NCBI GenBank assembly: GCA_032358165.1 | Contig: JAALGY010000021.1 | Span: forward strand, 434,001-498,000 | Reading direction: 5' to 3' | DNA: 64,000 nt | From: Diplosphaera chodatii | Taxonomy: Eukaryota > Chlorophyta > Trebouxiophyceae > Prasiolales > Stichococcaceae | Shown: positions 1 through 11,500 of the stretch, piece by piece | How positions within the stretch are numbered: position 1 is the first letter of the stretch | Layout: every line of letters begins with the position of its first letter | Notes under the pieces: model-generated | Told to the model about the DNA's origin: nothing | The model's input: only the letters and a program-made list of their open reading frames with translations | Database searches by the model: none | Translations under genes and position numbers: made by a program

Positions 1-814
1 TGCTGATGCTGGTGAGATTCCCTTCCACTCCAAACTCCAACCTCACGCTTATGCAGCGCTTGGCGCCTGCATCTGTTGCCGGCATGTGCAGCAGCGCTAA
101 CACGTGCATCCCCCTCTGATACCAGAGGCTTCTCCCTGAATGTGTTGGCACCTTGCCGTGACGCTTTCTACTTTGCTTCCAGGTGCTGTGCTCTGGTGTT
201 GCGACGCGAAGCAGTTGGCTGTCGTCTGCTATTCTGAGTTGATAGTGTCAATGGCTGGTGTGTTTTCACCACACGCAGCAGCGGCAGCAGAGTTTTGCTC
301 GACATGCTGGTGGGCTTAGCTTTGATTGAACGGTCATTATCACTGGCGTGCATTGCACTGCCGCCAGCTGCACAGGGGTGACATGTCGGTAGACCTGGGT
401 CATGACTGGGCTCCATACACACTGACAGTGATTGCCCTTTCCTGGCACTGCTTCATCTTTAGTTTCATTTGGCTGCGACAAGCGATGGATCCACTTGGTT
501 TGGTTGGGCGCTGTGGGTCTGTGGAAGATTTGGATGTGTTTGATCATGTGCTACTTAGGATGAAGTTGCAGCTTAGCTATGGATGGGACGTAAGCCCGGA
601 ACGCCAACGTAAGAGCTTCATGCTGCTAGCCTGTGTTGCGTGAGTGGCTCACATGCAGGTGCTCTAATCTCGGCCTGACCCTATCACCCATTTACAGAAT
701 CCGCGTTTATCTCGCCGACCCTTGTGACGCTCCCGGGTCAGAGGTGCAGTTGAGTGACAAGACACCGCAGTTCCTGCTTGACCCGAGCTCTTCCACCGTT
801 ATCTGGGCAGCAGC
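1..814. other. left-edge region without an assignable gene
   Basis: No recognisable protein was found. A GTGAGA donor-like site lies at about base 12, and an acceptor-like CAG at 178-180 is followed by about 19 open codons ending in TGA near 241. This could be the 3' end of a gene lying mostly left of the window, on the + strand. I see no conserved motif in it. Bases 250-814 should contain the promoter and 5' UTR of the protease gene. I saw no convincing TATA box. Confidence 0.3.
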
Positions 815-3800
815 ATGGTACACAGCCAGCGGCTCGGCCGCTGGGCGTCGCTGCTGCTTGTGTCAGCAGCGTGGGCGCAGGTAAGACTAAGCGGCCTCTG
901 CGTCGCAAGGGAACAGCGTCTCGGCGAGGGCTTGAAACATTGATTTGTGCATTGTTTAGCAGCAAAGGCGCCAGTGTGGCCGCGTCACACGCCCATACCG
1001 CGGGATGAGTCAGACAGCTGTTGGTGATGGCGTTGTCGATACGGGCGGACAACTCGAATGCCTGCATATCGAAAGATGTAGCATTCCAGCTACATAATGA
1101 TTCTTAACACTAATTGATGCCGCCACGGATGTGTGTATCGGCATGACACCGCGGCCGGGTACGTCAGACAGACATTCGTCAGAGTCGTGATCAGGGCTTC
1201 GCAGCATGCGCGAGTCCACGACGTCTTGTGATCATGCAGGCGCAGGATACTAGCAGCAATGAGGCCGCGGCTCCGGCTCCCAGCAACGCCGGTCGCCTGC
1301 CGAGGGTCATTATATTGCGCAACAACGCCCAGGGCCAGGTGCAGCACGTTACGGACGGTGCACCTGCATGTGGCAGAAGGAAACCAGTCAGTGCTCATGG
1401 ACTAACCGACCACTTTGACTGGCAGCCCAGCTACTGTTGACGGTATAGCGACCGTGGCGCAGGTGTTCAGCGCCACGTTCAAGGGGCAGCAGACGACGCA
1501 GGGCAATGCCACCACCAACACGCCCCCCAGCGTGCAAGTGGAGTCCGTCGCGCCGACGTCCAACCTGGAGGTGCTCGCGGTCAACCTCAGCGCGCTGAAC
1601 AGCGCGGGCAGCATCGAGGCCTTCTCCGGCGACCCTGGCGGCCCCGCAGAGCGGGAGCAAGCCCGCCTCGCCGCCTTCTGCCGCGAGCTGCTCGCCGAGA
1701 ACCCGGGTGCGACCTGCTGCCGCGATGTCAGACCCCACTTGCGTGTACCATTGGTAAGGAGAAAGCCAGCCACCTGGACTGTCGACTGTCATGACTGCAG
1801 CCGCTGCCTGCTGACTGAGCGACTTGTGAGGTTGACCGGTGCCGCTGCTGTGCAGACCTCAAGATCTGCGAGCCAGACAAGGAGGCCAAGCTGGACGCCG
1901 CATCAGCGACCCCGAACGACCCGCTGAGGGCGCAGCAGTGGGCACTCAATGCGATCAATGCCAACGGAGCATGGAAGTCGGTGAGAGCCTGCTTGGCCAC
2001 TGCAGGGCGTGTGTGTCTAGGGGCTGCCAACTGATGCAGAAACAACGTGGCTGCTAGCAGTTGACAGTGGCTCTGCCGGTTTGAACTTGCTGACGCAATG
2101 GTTCTGACCTTCCACTGCAGGACAACTCTCAGGTGTGACTGCTTGCTTCTCGCCCCACTGACTCTCAACATTTCGTGTTTTCTTTGGATTCCTTCTGTCT
2201 TCGTCACCACCTGTAGACACGATGTGTTAGAAGTATGCGGATGAGAAGACACCTCTACCTGGCTGGGATTATGCCACTGATACTGCTCTGCCTGCAGGGA
2301 GGCTTTGGGAACAAGAACGTGCGCGTGTGCATGGTGGACACAGGGTTCGACTACTTCCATCCCGACCTTGCACCAAACCTGTGGCGCAATCCGGGGGAGA
2401 TCCCGAACAACGGGAAGGATGATGACAACAACGGTATGCTGCTCACCGAAGGAATGCTTCACTGATATTGAGTGGAATAATCACCAGTTTTGAGTGGACA
2501 CATTACATCAAGTAGCTGCTGACATGCTAACCCTGCAGATGGTCTTGTACGCCAGGCATCGTGGACGACGTGCATGGCGTGAACTTCGTCCAGGGCACAA
2601 AGAGCGGCGATCCGTATGATGACAACGGGCACGGCACCTTTGTGGCCGGCGTTGTGGGCGCTGTCGGCAACAATGCCGTGGGCATCTCTGGGGTTTCTGA
2701 GGTTGCCAGCATCATAGGTGGGAGACATTGCACTGTCAGTGGTTGCTGCTGTGCAGCTTCACAATGTGCAGCCCATCGCATGAACAGGATGTGCTTGCTG
2801 TGAGGAAGCATGCAGGATTGCCAGCAAGAGCAATTCGGAGTAAATGCATCTGGAGTGCTGCAGGGTGCAAGTTCATGGATGCCAGCGGCAATGGCTGGAT
2901 ATCTGATGCCGTCCGCTGCTTTGACTACTGCGCACGCATGGATGCCCACATCATCAGCAACTCGTGGGGCATTTATGCCAACAGCCAAGCATTGCAAGCA
3001 GCCCTGCAGGTAAACTGTCCCAACCTCCACGATGGTGCCTGACAACAGTGACGCCAGTGTCAACAGTGTCTGAGTGCTGCAAAGCATTCGCTTATGTCTG
3101 ATTGGCAATTAACGATGTTGCTTGTTACTTGTCTCACATGGGATGCAGCATGCATGTCCTGCATCTTTTGACTGTCCCAGATGACGAATGTGACATGTCT
3201 TCACAGGCACTGGAAGCACGTGGCATCCTGGTCACAGCTTCAGCCGGCAACAGTGCCCTGAACACCGACTCCAACCCGCATGTGCCGTCCACGCTAACAG
3301 GGGGCAACCTGATTGCTGTGGGCGCCGCCCAGCAAGACGGCCAGCTTTGGAGTGGGTCCAATTATGGTGAGGGGTGACGAAGTTGCTGCACGGCGCATGC
3401 CCCTTGACACCTTGCACAGCAATGCAAGCACTTTATACACCCAACCGCCCACTCTGCTGATTGCACCCTTGGACGACAGGGGTCACATGATGCATCACAC
3501 CCGCTAAAGGCATCCACTGCATGCTACAGGGCCAATCAGCGTGGACGTAGCAGCGCCAGGCGTGAGCGTGATCGGCCTTGGCATAGGCGGCTCCTATGTG
3601 TACATGACAGGCACCTCGATGGCCACGCCACATGTCACCGGCGTGGCCGCCATCGTCCTGGGCAAGTGAGACCTTAGGCGGGCCATGCCACCTGATACGC
3701 CCTAGATCTGGGTGTACGTACTACAGTGTGTTCGTCTGTAGGCTTGCTCTGCCCACTGGATAGCCAGCTGGTGCACGAGTCTCTACCACTTTCATGCGAG

Positions 3801-5019
3801 CTTGCACACCGTTGGCACCAGAAGCAGCACCAGCAGGTTGCCCTGTCCTCACTCTGATACTCAATTTGCTTGTAGGTATGTGTTCCGTGGCTTCAGCGTC
3901 AACACCCGTTATCCTTCGGTTGGCCTCTCAGCGCAGGTCAGGGCCATCATCCTCAACAGCGTCGACCTCCTGCCAGGTCTGTCTCCTCAGTGCACTGGCT
4001 GCAGCCAGCATATGTTGCCTCTGATGGACACACCCACTGATCGAGTGTGCAGAGTTGCGCTCCTGATACACCTTGATGCCTGCAGGTGCCAAGAGGATTG
4101 CGAATGGCAAGTTGAATGCTGCAAAGGCAATTGCAATGGTGCCAGCCAAGGCAGCACAGCGGGTTGCTCCCAGCACCGTCATAAAAGCCCCGACGAAGGC
4201 GCCCACAAAGGCTCCGACTAGGGCTCCGACCAAGGCTCCAACAAAGAAGTCTCCGACAACGAAGGCCCCCACCAGGGCTTCGACCAGACTCACCGCACTG
4301 TCAGGACTCCGCAGTGAAGGTGACTTGACAGGCTGTAGGCAGACTGCCCCTGATCAGACACCTGACTGGTTCTTCCAACTGCATGTTGCGGTCGGATGCA
4401 ACGGTCTGACAGTATTCGACGGTATCTGACTGGGATCCCACCCTGATACTTGTGCAGCAGCAGCTGGTGCGCCCGCGCCCAGGCCGGCAGAGGGCGGCAG
4501 CGCGGGCAGCGAGTCGGCGGGTACCTTTGCGCTGGCGCCCGCGTGCGAGTGCTCCTGCGCAGCCCCACCTGCTGGTTCCCAGACAGAGGTGGGTGCATGA
4601 CCTGGGCTGGCTTCTTACCTGGTGGCAGCTCGAGCCGGGTGTCCAATAAGAGTTTGGTGTTGGGGAAGCTGCATGACACAGGTGCACACTGTGGCGCCAT
4701 ATATCTGATCTGGCTAGCGTCACACTGCTTCGGCTGGCTGCAGGCAGCAGTGACGCCAGCACTTGATGGCAGTCCGTTCATCAGGAGCGTTGCGCCCGAT
4801 GGCACAGTGATTGTGAAGGACCGTGCCACAGGCGCCCTGGTGCCGCCCACCGCCATGGCTGGCCGCAAGGTACAGGCCGTAGTACACAAGCATGCAGCTG
4901 CTGTACTATATGTCCGCCTGGCTGTGGGATTGTGTTCAGCTGATGTGTGTATTGTGCCACACTTTCTGACCTGTCCCAATGTGCTGCACTCGCAGTTGCT
5001 GCATGATGCTCACAAGTGA
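815..5019 (+). CDS. secreted subtilisin-like serine protease (peptidase S8) with Thr-Pro stalk
   Basis: Predicted secreted endopeptidase of about 646 aa in 14 exons that keep phase throughout: 815-880, 1240-1357, 1431-1706, 1856-1980, 2298-2433, 2556-2717, 2864-3009, 3207-3366, 3530-3665, 3876-3976, 4086-4319, 4458-4588, 4744-4869, 4996-5019. Exon 1 alone encodes a signal peptide with a hydrophobic core ([12 protein letters not shown]), which fixes the ATG. A likely propeptide follows (residues 23-190). The S8 catalytic triad is complete: Asp in MVDTGFDY (about residue 209), His in GHGTFVAG (about 266), Ser in [11 protein letters not shown] (about 426). The oxyanion Asn is in SAGNSAL (about 358). 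After the catalytic domain comes a Thr/Pro/Lys stalk of APTKAPT repeats, then a short Cys-rich segment ([10 protein letters not shown]) and a C-terminal extension without a membrane segment. Such stalks usually place an enzyme in the wall or periplasm. The last 7-residue exon is the least certain. No TGTAA signal follows before the next gene. Confidence 0.87.
4180..4285 (+). repeat. short tandem repeat coding the APTK stalk
   Basis: Degenerate 12-15 bp tandem repeat with core GGCTCCGAC, lying in exon 11 of the protease. It translates as repeated APTK/APTR units, a flexible, probably O-glycosylated linker typical of algal extracellular proteins. Copy number may vary between strains. Confidence 0.75.
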
Positions 5020-5348
5020 GCATGGACAAGGGATGGCAGTAGGCATAGCGGCACTAGTATCTACAGTCAGCACCCGTCAGCAGGGAGACGCAGCAATGAT
5101 GTGACATCACTGTTTCTGCTCATTCAGTAGTGTATCTTGCGGTTGTCATACATGATTGGCTCGCACTGGTGGTCATCCCTTCACATTATATAGAGTCTGA
5201 GTAGGTTGGAGACTGGACAAATTGCTGTCATTACAAGCTGCAGTGTCATCACTGGGTTGGCAAAACAGTCCCAACGACGATGGCATGCAGGGCTGAGAGC
5301 CAAACCATTCCGTGCTAGCAGCAATCATGAGGTGCTGCCTTTGTTGAA
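5020..5348. other. convergent 3' intergenic region (protease / RBR)
   Basis: About 330 bp separating two stop codons that face each other. It holds the RBR polyadenylation signal on the minus strand. No coding sequence was seen. Confidence 0.6.
5231..5235 (-). terminator. TGTAA polyadenylation signal of the RBR gene
   Basis: TTACA on the plus strand reads TGTAA on the minus strand. It lies about 115 nt past the RBR stop, a usual distance for green-algal transcripts. Confidence 0.55.
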
Positions 5349-7933
5349 TCAACGTGGCTGGGTGCTATGCCAACGCACATTGCGGTCTGATGCGGACAGC
5401 GCTCCGAGCGGTTTCCGCTGGCCACCAGCAGGTGCTGCAGCAGCAGATGGTGATCTCTTGGGCCCGTTGTGCTGGGTTGCAGGTGCTGGGGGATTCACGA
5501 GCGCCTCGTCCTTGTGGGCAGCGATCAGGCACTGCAGATGCTCCTACATCCATCAAAACTGCTGATGTGGTCATCTGATCGTCGATGGCCACTGCCACTC
5601 TGGCGGTGTCAAACTGGCAGTACCAGCAGCGAACATACAGCAGCAGCCGCAGACAGGAACAGACCTCCATTGGTGGCAGGAACACATCGTTGTACAGCTG
5701 ACGCGTCTCGCCCAGTCTCACCTCACCTGCGCCAGCGAAAAGCGGTCAATCTCGTGGCCCTGGTCGAGCCTACTTAACACTTGAGCAGTCACCAACGTCA
5801 TTGGCCTTTGTGACATAGTCTGCAAACATGCCAAGCAATGCACGGCGCACCGGCGCAGCCGACGTCCGCCTGCACGAAGAGTGCCGTATCCTGCAGTGGG
5901 AACACGGTGGCAATGGTCTCGTTGATGCGGCGGAAGGGCACAGCTGCCCCCAGCACCCGCGTCGCCGAATATACACAGCAGGACACCAGGTTCAGCTGGT
6001 GCTGATTGAATGTTACCTGCATGTAGGGCAAGCGACAATAGCTGATGCCGATGGTGGATCAAGCAGTCGTAGGCACCAGCCATGACGAATGTGCACAAGT
6101 CGACATGCTCACATCCTGGTACTGCAGTATGCGTTCAGCTTGGACATGCAGGCAGGTGTTCATCCTGTGCCATGGCTTCTGGCTTCAGCACTCACGTGGA
6201 AGTGCTCCAGCATGAGGTGGCTGAGCAGCTGCTGTGCAAGGGTCTCGAAGCCAGGAGCTCGTGCAAGCGCCGGCACCACAGCCGCCAGCTCTGTGCAAAC
6301 CTGTTGTTCCGTCTGGCAATCTTACCGAGTGCATGTGCATATCATGTCCTCGGAAATGCCCAACGAGGTTTGAGTGGTCAAGTGATGCATGTGCAAGGGA
6401 GGTGGCGCAATGCATCACACCTGGAAGCACCGTTCCCGAGCCATGGTGGCGTATGTCTGTACAAATTCTTCGAACTCTGCCACATCTCCTGCATGGCAGC
6501 CAGGACAAGATTGGCCCTGATTGCAGGCAAGACGGAAGCTACTGTCTGCAACATAGTTGCTATTGCAGCACTAAACTCTAGACCGTGTGCCACGGGATCC
6601 AGAAAAGTTTGACTGCTGAACATCGAAGGGTTGCTGTGGATGTTGTTCAACCTGCTGCATGATTGTTTGCACTTAACCGACCAATGAGGTTGAAGAATGT
6701 GCTTCCATTCAGAAGCGCCAGTTCCTCAATGATTCGGACCTGCGCAGATCCAGCTGCAAAAGTCACTACACTGGAGTGCAGGTTGCATGCCAAGGAACAC
6801 AGAGTCAACAAGCCGATCAGCACGGGCTGCCCGCTGCAAGCATCACCCGCATAAAGCCCATGTATTCCAGGGCCGCCGCTGGCATGACAGTGGGCAGCAT
6901 GCCATGTGCTGCAGCACCTGCATTTGTGCAGTGCCAAAGGCGGTCACTGGCATATAAGTGGGCATGCCGGGACTCTCAGTACAGCAGGTTCAAACACGTC
7001 AACAGCTACGCATAGCAGCACCTGGCGCAGGTCCCAGATATGTTCGGAATAGGGCTGTGGCCGCCAACATGTCGAAGGCCAGGTGAAGGCACTCCAGCCG
7101 CAGCATGGTGGCTGGAAACCCTATGTCGTTACCCTGCCAAGCAAACACCACCTGCAGGAGCAGTGCAGGTGTAGCATGCATGTGCAGCTTGCATGCCATT
7201 CGTGGGCTGCAGTACACGGATTGCGTGAGCATGCTGCCCAGCGTCAAAGTCAGCATTGTTGGCACAGGGATTTGCACAGGTATACCAGCTCCACGGCCAC
7301 CAGCAGCAGTGACTTGGTGAAGTCCGTGTCATCCACGATATCACGCGCTGCCTCAGGAACTGTTTGCTGCTTCTCCAGCAGCACGCCCTGCAGCACTCTG
7401 CGCAGCATGCGCCAAATACTGTGTGTGTCTGGTACTCACATACACACACCACACAGGATGGCGACTGCCGCATGCAGTTTGCATGCACCTGTAGTACAGG
7501 TACAGTGAGCACTTGGCCCTGCGGAACTGCGCCTTGTCAATCTTCTGGCTGCTTCCCTCCGACCGCCAGTCAAATGCCTGTTGGATGAACTGCGTCGCCT
7601 GGTTGACCACCGAGATCTGTATCGGAACGTCAAATGTGAGCAGTTGTCTGGTGCAACTGCTCACCTTTGCACCCACCACAGGCTTGCCTGGTGCTGTCGT
7701 CATGGCATATTTGTGGTTGGCATACATCTGTACACAGCAACAGCCAGGCACGCGACGACCGTGCTGTACTGCAGCTGTGTGGCATGCATACCCTAATGCA
7801 GGCTTACCGTGACATCTCTGCTGAAGCATGCAAACAGTTCTGTGGCCGGCCGCTTTTCCTGCTCCGCATGCACTTGCTCCAACCATGCTCTCGTCTCACT
7901 CAACCTGTCCTGGCTGAAGGTTACATCTGCCAT
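5349..7933 (-). CDS. RBR: retinoblastoma-related (RBR/MAT3-like) pocket protein, apparently without N-terminal domain
   Basis: Cell-cycle repressor family that binds E2F/DP and LxCxE proteins in the nucleus. Minus-strand exons include 7933-7808, 7616-7513, 7397-7286, 7151-7022, 6753-6682, further exons at about 6660-6570, 6490-6415, 6320-6190, 6020-5880 and 5725-5670, and 5531-5349. Pocket A landmarks: SETRAWLEQ and FSRDVT (compare plant TAKWLRTVI...CDKDVT), GNDIGFPATML, and IIEELALLNGSTFFNL (compare LLESMAWEKGSSLYNSL). A Gln/Pro-rich spacer follows (QHPQQPFDVQQ). Pocket B: FEEFVQTYATMARER, LNLVSCCVYSATRV and LYNDVFLPPME. These keep the LxCxE-cleft Tyr and Tyr-Asn; the usual Lys after the first Tyr is Arg. 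The tail contains GPKRSPSAAAAP, like RB C-terminal phosphosites. The first ATG (7933) is in frame immediately before pocket A, giving about 400 aa against 1,000 or more in plant and Chlamydomonas RBR. I found no exons for the N-terminal domain upstream. Confidence 0.82.
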
Positions 7934-8520
7934 GCTTCGTCAGCAGGATATGCACAGCGACGTCCATATCATGTCGGCACTGTGCTGCAGTGTCACCGCA
8001 CAAGGACACGTTCCCCGATTCGTTGCTGTCTTCGTGTGATCATGCAACGGTGCTGCAACCTGACTCTACAGGAGCAGACTCAAATATACATGCCACGCAC
8101 CTGGGAGTTGAGAAGTACATGCAATATAGCAGCCAACACCAACCACCGAGTTTGTTGACCTGATTAGGGAATTGGCGTGTCAAAAGTACCTGCGGCATCT
8201 GCACAAGGTACATACGCTGACGCCGTTCGAAGCTGGCTAGCAAATCACGCTGTCATGTTGCATTGCTCGCTTGCCTGTCAGTCAGAACAGCTTCCAGCTG
8301 CCCTTGTTGCTTTGATGACCTGCACGAGCCCGTCCCAGGACTGCACCGTCACCTCCTGGATGAGCACTACTTCATACCCAGCCTGACAGCGGACTCACAT
8401 GACAAGAGCGCTAATCGGACCCAACAGCACCATCCAAACGAGAAACTTCATTGCAAACGGCGGCAATATCGGCGGTCTTCCGCAGTGCCAGATTGTGGGG
8501 TATTGCTACACCTTTGCGGG
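7934..8520. promoter_or_regulatory. divergent intergenic region between RBR and the LamG protein gene
   Basis: 587 bp between two start codons that point away from each other, so it must carry both promoters. No TATA box stands out. It contains a short exon-like open stretch on the plus strand (8146-8206) that I could not place in either gene. Confidence 0.5.
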
Positions 8521-11500
8521 ATGGCAAGGACGCAACGCGTAGCGCCAGGTTGTGTAGCGGTTGCAACCTGCATTGCAGCCTTATGCTTCGTAGGAGATGC
8601 AGGTGAGCCTCCCGCCGGTACACACTCACTCGTGCTCAAACACCCTCAGTGCACTGGTGATTTCACTGCGGCATGCACAGCGCTCATGTGCATGCACGCC
8701 AGTTGCATTGCGCTGTCTCCTGCATTCTGGTACGAGACTGATGTGATACGATCTCGGATCCGTCGTCGTGGGGACTAACTGCATGCATCCCTATGACGCC
8801 GTCAAGTCAGAGGTCAACCTGCTTTGGTGGCATGCGTGTGCAGGGGCTGCAAACCATGCGCTCCTGTTCCATGACCATGCCGTGGTACTGCAGCCTGTGA
8901 AGGTGTGGACGCTGTGCTGAAACAGACGAGGGAAGCGACATGTACGTGCGGCCTGTTAACATGCTGCAGTTGGAGACCGCTGATAGCTTAGCATCTTCAA
9001 TGTTCAATCTGACAGGGGTTGAGTGGGGATGAGTTCACGTTCGAAGCGGTGAGAGCAGTTGATTATTCATGATGGATGTGTGACGGGCTTTCTGCAAGAT
9101 AGAACAGCACACCTTGTGCTAAAGAAACAAGCGCTTGAGGCAGCATTGTATACCAATGCTGTTCTTCTGCAGTGGGTCTCCACGTCGGACTTCTGCCACC
9201 GCAGCGCTGTGTTCAGCTACGCCCTGAACTCGACTGCAACAGACCAGAGCCGATGGGTGTCGGACTTCAACCACTTCGTCCTCTTCGATGCTCAAAGCCT
9301 GATCGCATGCCATGACTTTGAGTACATCGACCTCATGCCGGTAGGTGGCAGCATCCGAGCAAGCTGTGAGTTGATGTGTTCTCGTTGAAACTGATGTCAG
9401 ACCACGGTCTGCATCCTGGAGAGAAGCTATCCTGCACCATGTGAGAGCTGAACAGGTCGTTCAGCCAACAAATGCAAGTTTCACGTTTACAAACAGGACC
9501 CTCAAGGCATCAGCTGCGCCGCCAAGTTCAGGAAGGCAACAGGCAGCCAGGACGGCTATGGCAGCGCCGGCACGGCCAACTTCGTGCGGCGCGATGGCGC
9601 CTGGATGCACATTGCTGCCACTTGGACTGCAGCAAACGACGGGTTAACGACCATCTACCAGAACGGTGAGAGTGCAAGTGTGAATCTACCACTGTGTGAC
9701 GATGGATCTCCGGACAATGTCATCAGCATGGTGGTGCACAGGCTGCACGTGTCCAAAGCAGGTCGTTTGCACAATTTGTTGCTAGGTCTCAAGATGGCGG
9801 AAGCTAGCACAGGGAAGACCAGGCCGCTGCAGGCAGGCGGCGCCCTCATGTTGGGCGGGGAGCAGGTGCTGTAATTATCGTGTTGCTCGCTGACTTATTG
9901 GATGTGGATATCTGCTCGACATTGTGTGGTCGGTCCCATAGCATTGCAGCCTGCTCGTTGATCTGAACGACGCATGGCATCATTGCAGGACTGTTTTGGC
10001 GGTTGCACAGATGCAGATCAAGGTTTCTACGGTTACATGGATGAGGTATGAAGGCAATCAGCCGTGGCTCTAGCAGTGGCGTCACAAACCCCCTTGCTGC
10101 CTCTATACATTGTCACGGTGCCTCACAGGTACGCATCTGGAAGACGGCGCGCTCCCAGGACGATATACTCAAGTGGATGAGGCGCAATAGTGGCCTGGAG
10201 GACCACAAGTGTGTTTGCCTGCGGTTTTACAACTGTTTCGGCATATGGAGAGGGCTGCATCCTATGCGCCAACCTGAATGCACTGCTGCTGGTCGCCTCT
10301 GCTGCTAAGGTCAAGATGCTGCTCTCCTGCTGCAGGGACCTGGTGGCATACTGGCAATTTGAGGACACCGTTGAATATGACAAGAAGACTGGCGCCTCCA
10401 AGCCACGCCTTGTAGCAGAGGACTCCTCCCGCAGCGGAAATCACCTGCCGCTGGTCAACCCGCCCCAAGCTGCAGATGTCATCATTCAGAACGATGTGCG
10501 AGATCAAGTCATCACCTGTGTTTAGCATGCGTCATGCATGCTGGTATCAGTGAGGCGACAAGGTGTGCAGCCAACCCGACAGACTGATACCATCTCCAAG
10601 GGATGGCATCTGCATCCATTACCCTGCAGGCTGACCAGAGGAAGATGCAGGCTGGTGCACTGGCGTTCCGCAACAACTATGCTATCAACCACAATGTAAC
10701 CAGTATGCCGACGGGTGACTTCAGCGTGGGCTTCTGGGCACGGACGCCCGCGATTGACAAGCTCAAGGCGCCGGGCGCCAACCAGGCCGAGCTATTCTCA
10801 TACGCCACCCACCTCAGCAAATCAAGTGCAGCCATTGACTGCAAGGGTCATAGCCTTGACCGCACAGCAACTGATGTCTGTGGGCAAAATTGCTCAGTCA
10901 CCTCAGATCCATTTACTGGGCAGGACATCCACGTGCAGGCGGCAAGGCGGGGCAAACATTCGTGGATGACGCCATCCTGATTGACAAGTATCGCAGGGAC
11001 TATGGCAGACTCAGGTATGTGCGCACGGTTGCTGCTCGAGTCCTGCCCTTGCTGAACGGTCATGCCTGACATTGGTAGTCTGAAGTGGTTACTATGTGTG
11101 AAGATGGTTAACACATGCGTGACTATCTGTGATAGTTTTGTAGCTTCGTGGACATCCAAGATGTCGACACGGTCGGTTCAGTCTCAGTGCACATCAACGC
11201 CAATCGACAAGGCAATGACGGCGCCAACGACAACTGGAGCGACTTTGCTGTCTCCTGGTACGCATGTGCGTGGGTGGGCTACATGCATTTTTGCGACGAT
11301 GATCAAATGAAACAATAGATCATGAGGCCGTGTTGACGCAACGTCAGTTGCATCCCACAGGACCGACGATATGTGGCATCATCTCATGGTCACATGGGAG
11401 CAGGATTCTGGGGACACAAAGATGTATTTTGACGGCAGGCCTCAATCTGCTTTCTGGGTACGTATGGCTGAGTGCTGCCACTCTTCTGTTCCGTGTCAGG

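Noticed and set aside
3928..4293. Minus-strand hydrophobic repeat ([11 protein letters not shown]) resembling a membrane protein
   Set aside because: It is the reverse strand of the APTK stalk repeat; the plus strand fits the protease frame and splice sites.
8146..8206. MED31 (Mediator) gene on the plus strand
   Set aside because: Only a weak match to one helix; the strongly conserved following segment of MED31 is not found downstream.
4870..8520. Protease and LamG protein as one giant gene with RBR nested in an intron
   Set aside because: Each has its own signal peptide exon (815-880 and 8521-8602) and its own start, and the protease can be closed in frame at 5019. Two separate genes explain the data better.
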